From contig QCCX01000009.1 of assembly GCA_003278845.1 (NCBI GenBank), positions 1 through 40,513 on the forward strand: a DNA stretch of 40,513 nucleotides, given 5' to 3'. The stretch comes from Prochlorococcus sp. AG-347-O22. Its GTDB lineage: Bacteria > Cyanobacteriota > Cyanobacteriia > PCC-6307 > Cyanobiaceae. How positions within the stretch are numbered: the stretch's first letter is position 1; each line of letters opens with the position of its first letter. Of this stretch, positions 30,820 through 37,361 are shown in pieces. The translations under genes and the position numbers were made by a program. Under the pieces are notes generated by a model. That model was not told the DNA's origin. It saw nothing but the letters and a program-made list of their open reading frames with translations, and did no database searches.

Positions 30820-31137
30820 ATGTTGCGACTGCTTCCTTTACCGATTTTTATTTGCATTTATTTATTCTCTTGGTGGAGATGTAAAAAAAATATTATCGCC
30901 AGTGATAAGCAACTAAAACCTTGCATTGATTGGGCATATGTAAAAAATTTACCGCTTCCAAAAAAACCATCTTTTGTCGAGTTTTATGTTGTTTATGTTT
31001 CTTCTTTTTTTAAATTCCCCTTTGGGATAATTATTCAACAACTACCTTTCGCAAAGAAAGTAAGATACTACGAAAGAGAAATGAAATTAATATTTGATAA
31101 ATGGAATTTAGAAAAAATAAAAAAAATAACTAACTAA
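30820..31137 (+). CDS. Hypothetical protein, 105 aa
   Basis: An N-terminal hydrophobic segment (LPLPIFICIYLFSWW) followed by a basic body with KPCIDWAYVKNLPLPKKPSF and an aromatic membrane-near stretch VEFYVVYVSSFFKFPFGIII. Probably membrane-associated. Not recognised. Second gene of a two-gene set in unit 6. Confidence 0.6.
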   Translation: MLRLLPLPIFICIYLFSWWRCKKNIIASDKQLKPCIDWAYVKNLPLPKKPSFVEFYVVYVSSFFKFPFGIIIQQLPFAKKVRYYEREMKLIFDKWNLEKIKKITN

Positions 31138-31264
31138 ATTATTATTTAATCGCCATTGTCCAATGCGGACAAATATTGCTTTGTTTGACAAGACAAATCA
31201 CACAGAACACAGCAAGAAATCAGCTATAGCTTAAAATCTAGTGCTGTACTAGCTCTGTGCGGTT

Positions 31265-31306
31265 TTTTGGGAGCACTAGGTGTAGGTTCGAATCCTGTCG
31301 CCCCGA
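31265..31306 (+). repeat. tRNA-Pro 3'-half fragment 6
   Basis: The match starts near TTTTGGGAGCACTAGG and has a deletion plus substitution in the variable region (GGTGTAGG for GGTCGCAGG) and two changes in the anticodon arm. GCTATAGC lies 42 nt upstream (31223). Confidence 0.9.
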
Positions 31307-31359
31307 TTAAGTTATAGCAGTAAGTCTCAGCTAATAATAATTTTTCCCTCTAAAATACC

Positions 31360-31377
31360 TTCCCTCAAAATTCCCTC
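31360..31377 (+). repeat. Unit 7 left end: TTCCCTC pair
   Basis: TTCCCTC at 31360 and 31371 (period 11), with a third copy at 31344. No matching right pair is visible before fragment 7. Confidence 0.55.
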
Positions 31378-31433
31378 AAATAGTTTTTTATTAGACTTAT
31401 TTTAATAATTTAATTTAAAATATTTTTTAAATT

Positions 31434-32045
31434 TTAGTATTCTTCATAGCTAAACTTTTGCCCTCCTATGCTTGCTTCATACATAAGGCCTCCTTTTGAA
31501 TATGTAAGAACTGCAACTCCATCACTGTAATCGGCAGATGCATTAGCTCCCTCTGAAATTAATGCTGCACTAGCTGATGCCCCAAATTCAAAATTACCTT
31601 CAGTAAATCTCTCAAGGGATTTCTTATCTTTGAAAAAGATAATTTGGCTAAATGCTTGTCCACCTAATTGAAAGCCGATTGATACTTGAGTTAACGTTGT
31701 TTTTCCAATAACATTCCCTTTTTCAAATACCTCACCACTACCTCTAGCACCTCCAATTCCAATTCCTCCTTTTCCTACATTTGGGAAAACCGCGTAACCT
31801 CTAGCTTTTTTAAAGTAGGGTTTCAAAGAGGATATGTTTTTAAACTTTTTTAATGCCTTTATTGTCTTATCACTAGCTTTTTTATCTTTAATATTTTTAT
31901 CTGATAATGGTTTCCAACCAGAAATTAATAATTCATCTGAAATTTTATTTAATTGAGATTCATTAAAAGCAGATGATTGAACTGAAGTTAAATATTGTGG
32001 AAAAATTAATAGTGCAACCAAAAAAACCTTTCTAGTCATTTTCAA
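31434..32045 (-). CDS. SYLF/Ysc84-type lipid-binding protein with signal peptide
   Basis: 203 aa. Signal peptide MTRKVFLVALLIFPQYLTS, then the SYLF core: ARGYAVFPNVGKGGIGIGGA, RGSGEVFEKGNVIGKTTLTQ, VSIGFQLGGQAFSQIIFFKD and AVLTYSKGGLMYEASIGGQK. SYLF domains bind phosphoinositides or other lipids in eukaryotes; bacterial secreted versions are of unknown role, probably at the outer membrane or envelope. Sole gene of unit 7. Confidence 0.85.
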   Translation of the reverse strand: MKMTRKVFLVALLIFPQYLTSVQSSAFNESQLNKISDELLISGWKPLSDKNIKDKKASDKTIKALKKFKNISSLKPYFKKARGYAVFPNVGKGGIGIGGARGSGEVFEKGNVIGKTTLTQVSIGFQLGGQAFSQIIFFKDKKSLERFTEGNFEFGASASAALISEGANASADYSDGVAVLTYSKGGLMYEASIGGQKFSYEEY

Positions 32046-32106
32046 ATTGATAATTACTTGTTAGATAAGAAATAATATACCCTAATCAAGAAATTTTACA
32101 TTTCAT

Positions 32107-32152
32107 GGTGCTTTGGGAGTACTAGGTCGGAGGTTCGAATCCTATCGCCCCA
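32107..32152 (+). repeat. tRNA-Pro 3'-half fragment 7
   Basis: Recognisable over 46 nt with about four changes (GTACTAGG, GTCGGAGG, CCTATCG, CGCCCCA). Followed by a worn terminator hairpin (GAGTT...AACTC, T-run). The most decayed long fragment and the farthest from the intact tRNA. Confidence 0.9.
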
Positions 32153-32459
32153 CTCTTAAAAACCAAGTCATACCTAGGAGTTATCTAAACTCTCTTTTTT
32201 TTGTTTATGTCTCAAATTGAAAAAGGGGCACCCTAGGGAGCACTTGTTTCAAGTACTTTGATCTAAAGTGTGCCTATTATTTTTATTTAATTAATTAATT
32301 TCTTTTATTAAAAACAGGTTCTTTCCGGCTAAGTGTGCGTAGGTAATTTCGAGCCCTAAAAATCCACTAGTCAGAGGGAACTATATATGGACACAAACTT
32401 ACACTTAATGAGAAGTAATATAACCTCTCAAAGGGAAAGCAGGAGTAGTAAGCGTTTCA
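32153..32459. other. 307-nt gene-free stretch at the start of unit 8
   Basis: Holds the fragment 7 terminator, the GCAC pair, and at 32385-32420 a segment resembling 15948-15980 of the satellite element (ATATGGACACAAACTTACAC). It ends with a 10-codon mini-frame MKRLLLLLSL on the minus strand (32428-32460) that overlaps the next gene's stop. Confidence 0.5.
32225..32243 (+). repeat. Unit 8 left end: GCAC pair
   Basis: GGGGCAC at 32225 and GGGAGCAC at 32236; GCAC repeats with period 12. The right pair at 34834-34854 has the same core and the same period 12. Confidence 0.55.
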
Positions 32460-32741
32460 TTAACAATATAGAGCTACTGTTTGATCTAAATCTGCACAAG
32501 GTTCAATAGTAAATTCCAATAATTCTCTCCAAGGACTCCACTGTTTCCAAATAGTTTCTAAAGAATCAGCATCTACAACTGAGTAACCATTGCCATGTTG
32601 AGGTAAGAAAATCCAAGATTTAACGTCATAACCCTCTGGTCTATTTTGTGGCCCTCCTTTGTCGTACCATTCCTTTAGCATTTTTGCTCCCTTGTCTTGA
32701 GCATTTGCATCAGTAAATTTATAAGAAATTAGAAACAACAT
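32460..32741 (-). CDS. DUF3303-like small protein, 93 aa
   Basis: LFLISYKFTDANAQDKGAKM then a central RPEGYDVKSWIFLPQHGNGY and LEFTIEPCADLDQTVALY; this fits the short ferredoxin-like family DUF3303, frequent in marine picocyanobacteria. Function unknown. Its TAA overlaps an ATG that opens MKRLLLLLSL. Confidence 0.6.
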   Translation of the reverse strand: MLFLISYKFTDANAQDKGAKMLKEWYDKGGPQNRPEGYDVKSWIFLPQHGNGYSVVDADSLETIWKQWSPWRELLEFTIEPCADLDQTVALYC

Positions 32742-32809
32742 AAATTAAAAGCTAATTGCAATCTATCTTAAAGTGTTTTTATTTAAAAGACGTCTAAGTA
32801 GTAAGTGTT

Positions 32810-33205
32810 TCAATTTTTATTGTTAACTAATCCATAAATACATAAAAGAGGATTCACTATTAAAACAATCCAAAAAGGAGGAGGAGGTCCTCCATCAACA
32901 ATTATCCCAGCGTTAAAAGTATTGAATAGAGCTACTGCTAAAAAACAAAACATCAAAGCTAATTCACCTGATAAAACTTTTCTCAAAGAGGCTTTATCTT
33001 TTATAGAACTACAAATAAACAATAAACAACCAATTCCAAAATTACTAGCTGCTACAACATTTGCAGTACCTCTAACAAGAAGCAATGTTTCACTTGAGGC
33101 ATCGCCTGCAATAGTTTCCACTGAAAAGATAAGTAGGGAAATAATTAACGCTCCCAACAGGATATGCAGCGCTCCAGTAGTTTTTAAAATATTTTTTAAC
33201 TTCAT
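32810..33205 (-). CDS. Four-helix membrane protein, 131 aa
   Basis: Four hydrophobic segments: LKTTGALHILLGALIISLLI, residues 44-66, 78-98, and FWIVLIVNPLLCIYGLV. A GGPPPPF loop precedes the last helix. It resembles DUF4345-like small membrane proteins but I am not sure. A TTGACAGTCGAT motif (33206-33249) precedes the ATG. Confidence 0.65.
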   Translation of the reverse strand: MKLKNILKTTGALHILLGALIISLLIFSVETIAGDASSETLLLVRGTANVVAASNFGIGCLLFICSSIKDKASLRKVLSGELALMFCFLAVALFNTFNAGIIVDGGPPPPFWIVLIVNPLLCIYGLVNNKN

Positions 33206-33249
33206 AAAAAAGGAGTTTGTTGCTATTTATTTTATATCGACTGTCAATC
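33206..33249 (-). promoter_or_regulatory. TTGACAGTCGAT motif before the four-helix gene
   Basis: Minus strand GATTGACAGTCGATATAAAA, then AACTCCTTTTTT up to the ATG. The T-run is kept but the hairpin is weak here, unlike 30021 and 36201. Confidence 0.5.
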
Positions 33250-33275
33250 GTTAATAAGCATAGGCCGACAATAAA

Positions 33276-33410
33276 AACAAGAAACCCCTCCAGAAATTCC
33301 AACTACCAGAGAGGTTATTAAATTGACCCGTACTATATAAAGTCAATCTATGTCTTGGAGTAAACGAAGAGTGTACTCATAGAGGTTTGGCCTCATTTAA
33401 TTTATAGCAA
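33276..33410 (-). terminator. Conserved 3' UTR/terminator element (copy 2)
   Basis: Homologue of 28918-29053, lying downstream of the 33433-33618 gene. Minus strand stem AACCTCTC/GAGGGGTT. It includes a 17-codon frame MRPNLYEYTLRLLQDID (33343-33396) only partly preserved in copy 1. Confidence 0.6.
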
Positions 33411-33432
33411 AAATAATATCAAATAAACTTAT

Positions 33433-33618
33433 TTAAACTTCCCAATCTATGTCATAATCGTCCTCAATGTCTTTTTCATAAACCCTCGCAAGTTCTCTAA
33501 GTAAAGTTTTTACTTCCATATCTGTAGCACCAGATTCGTCTTGGTACTTTGTGCAAATTGCCTTAAGTTCTTCATAAGCTTGCTCAAGCAATATTGTTTT
33601 TTGTTCTGAATTAGCCAT
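33433..33618 (-). CDS. Acidic hypothetical protein, 61 aa
   Basis: MANSEQKTILLEQAYEELKA, then two more helices and an acidic end KDIEDDYDIDWEV. The last residues DIDWEV match the peptide next to the recombinase (17107-17223). Starts directly after the stop of the gene upstream (TAAATG), so the two are coupled. Unknown function. Confidence 0.65.
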   Translation of the reverse strand: MANSEQKTILLEQAYEELKAICTKYQDESGATDMEVKTLLRELARVYEKDIEDDYDIDWEV

Positions 33619-33768
33619 TTAGTTTTTATTCACTACTTCTCCTCCATATTCTCTTGCTATTACATCTAAACATCTAAGAATATCTTTGTTTTTCAATAGA
33701 TCTGTTTGCTCTAAATAATTAAGAAGAGTTCTTATTTGTTCAATAGTATTTTCTTCTAATTCCTTCAT
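33619..33768 (-). CDS. Small helical protein, 49 aa
   Basis: MKELEENTIEQIRTLLNYLE then QTDLLKNKDILRCLDVIARE. All-helical, no membrane segment. Forms a two-gene unit with the acidic 61-aa gene (TAA-ATG overlap). Together they might be a small regulatory or toxin-antitoxin-like pair, but nothing in the sequence proves it. Confidence 0.55.
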   Translation of the reverse strand: MKELEENTIEQIRTLLNYLEQTDLLKNKDILRCLDVIAREYGGEVVNKN

Positions 33769-33821
33769 TTATTTTCCACAGTGGTTAATTATTATAATAA
33801 TATTGAATCTATTAGTATGTT

Positions 33822-34781
33822 TTGACTAAAGATAAAAAATTACTGAGTTCTTTTCAATTAATTACGAGATACTGCAAAATAGAGGCTCCTTATTGGAGGT
33901 ATTTTTTAGAGCATTATAAAAGTTTAGGAATATCTCTTTTTCATATATGTGTGCAAACAGAAGATGATTTGGATGATTTTAATAATCAGTTTAAAGGTTT
34001 GTGCACTAACCACATAATTCATAAACTTAATTCTAATCTAACTCCAGATGTGGCTATGAAAAATTTTAATTTTAAACTAATAAATCCTGATTTGAAATAT
34101 ACGATATTTCTAGATTCAGATGAATTTTTTAATTTCACAGGTAATATCAATGATTTAAATGAGTGTATTGATGAATTTACGCAAATAAGAATTCCATGGG
34201 TGATGAATATTTTGGAAAATATTTATGATGATAAATGTCAAGGATATTACGGACATACAGGAAAGCCAATAAGCCTAACAAGCCAAATTACATCTTTACA
34301 TGGTGATCATGCATTTAAATTAAGAGGTTTCAGAAAAAAGGTAGAACACTTTATTGGGAAAAGAAGCGAACATAGAATACCTTTACTAATCAATGCAATA
34401 TTAATTCATTACTGGTCAAGGGGTATTAAGGATGTAATTCTGAGAACAATTTTTAGTAGATTCAAAAGTTTCAAACAATCTGATCAGTCGCAATTTTTCG
34501 AAATAATAAAGTCTGGATCTCTACCTAATAGATTAAAAATGATGGCTTTTCTGAGTATTCAGAAAAACTATCTTTTTTTTGAAAGTAAATTTATCAGTAA
34601 TTATTATGATGCTGAAATAGAAAATTCATTACTAAGATCTTTTGGAATTTCAGAAATTTTGGTAGATGATATTCAAGAAAATTACTTTAATTACAAAGAA
34701 CAATTGATTAAAAATAATATTTTTCCAAGATATCCATCAATATCTATACCTACAATGCAAAAAATAAAGAAATTCATTTAA
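33822..34781 (+). CDS. Putative glycosyltransferase (GT92/GT2-like), 319 aa
   Basis: FQLITRYCKIEAPYWRYFLE HYKSLGIS-type start (written here with a break) fits glycosyltransferases that act as stem-less GT2/GT92 relatives: a nucleotide-sugar fold ending in YTIFLDSDEFF, whose DSD is the metal-binding DxD. Later HAFKLRGFRKKVEHF and LIHYWSRGIKDVILRT fit acceptor-side helices. The start is TTG 33822 or a later codon. Would modify cell-surface glycans, a common island cargo. It is the last gene of unit 8. Confidence 0.7.
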   Translation: MTKDKKLLSSFQLITRYCKIEAPYWRYFLEHYKSLGISLFHICVQTEDDLDDFNNQFKGLCTNHIIHKLNSNLTPDVAMKNFNFKLINPDLKYTIFLDSDEFFNFTGNINDLNECIDEFTQIRIPWVMNILENIYDDKCQGYYGHTGKPISLTSQITSLHGDHAFKLRGFRKKVEHFIGKRSEHRIPLLINAILIHYWSRGIKDVILRTIFSRFKSFKQSDQSQFFEIIKSGSLPNRLKMMAFLSIQKNYLFFESKFISNYYDAEIENSLLRSFGISEILVDDIQENYFNYKEQLIKNNIFPRYPSISIPTMQKIKKFI

Positions 34782-34818
34782 ATCAAATTTAAGAATTATT
34801 CTATCTCCCTGTCATGTG

Positions 34819-34854
34819 GCACTAGGTCGCAAAGGGGCGCACAAAAGGAGGCAC
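34819..34854 (+). repeat. Unit 8 right end: tRNA scrap plus GCAC pair
   Basis: GCACTAGGTCGCA (34819-34831) equals tRNA-Pro sequence; then GGGGCGCAC (34834) and GGAGGCAC (34847), GCAC period 12. The last trace of tRNA-Pro in the window, taken as the right border of the island. Confidence 0.65.
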
Positions 34855-35268
34855 TTAGCGCATGTATTTAGCGTATGATGCTATGTACAATTACATGAAA
34901 AGTATCCTTAAAGATATAAGTCCTGTTTCATTATTCAATTTTGATAAAAAATATTCGAAAATAAATTCAAGATATTGGCAAATTATTGCTTCTTCATCAA
35001 GTAACTTCAGATCGTGATATTGGCATAATTGAACAATCAATCTCTTTTGAAAAAAATTGAAATTTAGTTAGGATTAAATTTTGGAATCAGATAGGAAACA
35101 TAACACCTTAATACACTCGAGAACGGTATAAGTAAATTTAATCAAAAAATTATTCAATAATTTAGTGAACTCAATATACAAATACCTTATCCAAAAAAGA
35201 GAAAAATATAAACTTTATTTTAAATAGGTACTTTAATTTAGAGAATAATTTGAACCTTTAAAAAATAA
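34855..35268. other. 414-nt region without a convincing gene
   Basis: Contains a short repeated TTAGCG(C/T)ATG (34855, 34868) and a 40-codon plus-strand frame from 34895 (MKSILKDISPVSLFNFDKKY...), which may be a gene remnant. Otherwise AT-rich with nothing recognised. Confidence 0.4.
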
Positions 35269-35607
35269 TTAACCTGAGAATCCCATTTTCTGCTCTGCTG
35301 CCATTAAGGAACCAACAAGCTTATGCTCAGCAACTTTTTCTTCGTCATTCATAACTGGCTTGATATCAAAATCTATATCAAACTTAACTTTCCAGGGAGC
35401 AAAATGTTCTGTCATTTTTATACCTGCTGAAGCTTGAACAATAATATAAACATTATTTGAGTAAGAGGCATGATACCTTCCCAAAACTTTGAACCCTTCA
35501 AACTCATCATTCAAAGTTCCATCTTCAACAACCTTTAAAAAAAGATCGTAAGCTGCACCCATTAGAGCAACATTTTTAAAAGTTGCAGTTACAAAATAAG
35601 TATTCAT
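35269..35607 (-). CDS. Hypothetical small protein, 112 aa
   Basis: MNTYFVTATFKNVALMGAAY, YHASYSNNVYIIVQASAGIK and HFAPWKVKFDIDFDIKPVMN. Size, beta-alpha-beta look and the APWKVKFD...F.I.PV pattern resemble DUF3303-type proteins (compare SPWRELLEFTIEPC at 32460-32741). Function unknown. Confidence 0.6.
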   Translation of the reverse strand: MNTYFVTATFKNVALMGAAYDLFLKVVEDGTLNDEFEGFKVLGRYHASYSNNVYIIVQASAGIKMTEHFAPWKVKFDIDFDIKPVMNDEEKVAEHKLVGSLMAAEQKMGFSG

Positions 35608-35731
35608 TTGATTAATAAATCTAAAATTATTTCTAGGTTATATTATTTAAAATTGGGTTAAGAATCTTGAAATGAATACTTAGGCTTAAGAGATTATTCT
35701 AGAGCTAATGTCAATTTCTAATACCAACTAG

Positions 35732-36121
35732 CTAATCCCATAAGGATAACTCCGAATCTCCTGAAGATCTTTGCATCCAATGAATTTTCCAAATCCCATC
35801 AATCTTTTTGAAAATAGAAGTGACAGTTGGTAAATCATCATTAGGAGTTCCTTTATAAGAGAATTTTGCCCCAAGTGTAAAAACACACATTGCTACATCA
35901 GAAGAAAGAAATTCAAACTTATGAATTTTTGTAATTTCCGATTTTTCCTGGACCACATCTCCAGAATTCATCATTTCCTCGAATCCCTTCGCACTTATTG
36001 GATTACCACTAGGTCTGATAAGTAAAAAATCTGAAGTGGCATTATTTACAAAAAATGAGCCCATTTTTTTAGGGGTAGCCAGCTCATACAACATTGACTC
36101 AATTGTTTCTTTGTCAGTCAT
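35732..36121 (-). CDS. NTF2-like (SnoaL/DUF4440-type) protein, 129 aa
   Basis: Cone-shaped NTF2 fold by pattern: N-terminal helices, FVNNATSDFLLIRPSGNPIS, then KIHKFEFLSSDVAMCVFTLG, FKKIDGIWKIHWMQRSS as the last two strands. Such proteins bind small molecules or act as enzymes; no catalytic set can be assigned here. Confidence 0.7.
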   Translation of the reverse strand: MTDKETIESMLYELATPKKMGSFFVNNATSDFLLIRPSGNPISAKGFEEMMNSGDVVQEKSEITKIHKFEFLSSDVAMCVFTLGAKFSYKGTPNDDLPTVTSIFKKIDGIWKIHWMQRSSGDSELSLWD

Positions 36122-36200
36122 AAAAAAATATTCGAAAAATTAAATAGTAACCTACTTCAAATATTTAAAGGCAAGATTAATTTATTTTGAATTGCTAAAT

Positions 36201-36244
36201 AAAAAAGGAGCTAATTGCTCCTCATTTTAGATCGTCTTTCAATC
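36201..36244 (-). terminator. Strong minus-strand terminator with TTGAAAG motif
   Basis: GGAGC (36207-36211) pairs with GCTCC (36217-36221), six Ts on the minus strand, preceded by GATTGAAAGACGATCTAAAA. It follows the remnant at 36252-36308. Confidence 0.8.
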
Positions 36245-36251
36245 AATTAAA

Positions 36252-36308
36252 TTACCCCATCGCTGCGACATCTTCAGCAAGTTTTTTATTTCTAGAATAA
36301 CCTCTGAA
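36252..36308 (-). pseudogene. C-terminal remnant of a small gene
   Basis: The minus strand reads FRGYSRNKKLAEDVAAMG and stop, directly before a good terminator, but no start or upstream part can be found in frame. Probably the tail of a decayed gene. Confidence 0.45.
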
Positions 36309-36437
36309 TCATTAAAAACGGGAAGAAAATTCGATTTAACACCAAATTTGACAAAAAATTTGGTTGATTAAATAAAAGTTGAACCTATTTAGCATTTTTT
36401 GTTTTTAAGATAAATATAAAATTAAGTTTCTAAAAAA

Positions 36438-36692
36438 ATGAGTAAATTTAAAGATAATTTTTCAAGCGAAAGCTTTTACCCAGATAGTAATTATTATCTT
36501 GACAAGGAAAACAATTCTGAAGAGGACCCAATTTCAGAAGATCAAAAATCCAACAAGGAGGGGGATTTTGAATGGCCAAATACCTATTGGTTTATTGCTG
36601 AGAGAACAAATGGAAGGCTTGCAATGATAGGTTTTATGGCTGTCATTATTAATTACACCTTATTTGGATGGATAGCTTATCCAATCCTTTAA
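36438..36692 (+). CDS. hli: High-light-inducible-like chlorophyll-binding protein, 84 aa
   Basis: An acidic N-terminal half (NNSEEDPISEDQKSNKEGDF) is followed by the HLI helix AERTNGRLAMIGFMAVIINY, with the ExxNGRxAMxGF chlorophyll-binding motif. Long-form HLI proteins of this kind are conserved in cyanobacteria; they bind pigment in the thylakoid. It starts a three-gene set with the next two genes (TAAATG junction). Confidence 0.9.
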   Translation: MSKFKDNFSSESFYPDSNYYLDKENNSEEDPISEDQKSNKEGDFEWPNTYWFIAERTNGRLAMIGFMAVIINYTLFGWIAYPIL

Positions 36693-36920
36693 ATGAGATA
36701 CTCTAATTTTGACAAAAATGGTGTAGATAAGTCTGGAACACATTGGCTTCAATATGCTGCGTTTGTTGTAACTGCATTTGCTATTTATTTTGGCTGGGCA
36801 TTTTTTAATGATGCCAATTTTCATCAATTCTTTGTAAAAATATTCAAGTTCTGGAATTGTAATGGATATAACCCATTAAGTTATTGTGTGATGCGTTGGA
36901 AAGTAGACTTTTATCCTTAA
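36693..36920 (+). CDS. Small membrane protein after hli, 75 aa
   Basis: Residues 1-60 look coding: SGTHWLQYAAFVVTAFAIYF is one transmembrane helix. The last ~25 residues (FWNCNGYNPLSYCVMRWKVD) are less protein-like, so the end may be a recent readthrough or frameshift. It begins right after the hli stop. Function unknown. Confidence 0.5.
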   Translation: MRYSNFDKNGVDKSGTHWLQYAAFVVTAFAIYFGWAFFNDANFHQFFVKIFKFWNCNGYNPLSYCVMRWKVDFYP

Positions 36921-36926
36921 AAAATA

Positions 36927-37187
36927 ATGGCTACTAGGTCTTACTGGTTAGTTAATTCAAATAGATCAAGGGTAAAAAGGTTTATCGAAAATACAAATAA
37001 TAAAGATCAATTTTTTAAATATATGTTTATTGATTCTGGGAAGGTTGCTTCTACATGGGGTAAAGAACCACCTGTCATGACAACCAGAGAAGAATTAAAG
37101 AAAGATGCAGCTAGAGAAGAATGGAAAAAATTAATTGCTCAGGGGTGGAGAAGAACTGAGGAAGTTTGGACAAATAAAAAGAGCTAG
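36927..37187 (+). CDS. DUF1651 protein, 86 aa
   Basis: SYWLVNSNRSRVKRFIENTN, FIDSGKVASTWGKEPPVMTT and AAREEWKKLIAQGWRRTEEV W: the full DUF1651 pattern. Very similar to 38235-38480 (SYWLINSNRSEVKRF...). Possibly regulated with the HLI gene upstream. Function unknown. Confidence 0.85.
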   Translation: MATRSYWLVNSNRSRVKRFIENTNNKDQFFKYMFIDSGKVASTWGKEPPVMTTREELKKDAAREEWKKLIAQGWRRTEEVWTNKKS

Positions 37188-37221
37188 GGCTACTAATCCC
37201 TAATAGGTGGTCAAATAATAT

Positions 37222-37263
37222 TCAATTACTAACTAATAACGTTACCACTAATAAATGTTTCAT
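37222..37263 (-). other. Mini-ORF MKHLLVVTLLVSN
   Basis: Shares start and end (MKxLL...LLVSN, stop) with the one at 30227-30268 (MKLLLFASLIVSN). Not attached to a gene here. Probably a remnant of a once larger signal-peptide-bearing gene. Confidence 0.35.
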
Positions 37264-37361
37264 ACTATGTAAGTTTTTTCAACCAAAGTCGAAAAGTATA
37301 AATCTTTCATTTTTGATAACCAATTTACTTTAACTTCCCAATTACTTTTAATGATTTTTAA

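Noticed and set aside
33619..33768. Firm toxin-antitoxin call for the 49-aa and 61-aa pair
   Set aside because: Gene size and coupling fit, but no toxin or antitoxin fold or motif can be recognised.
18926..34854. CRISPR array
   Set aside because: The repeated tRNA pieces are hundreds to thousands of bases apart with genes between them, and the short words come only in pairs; no cas genes.
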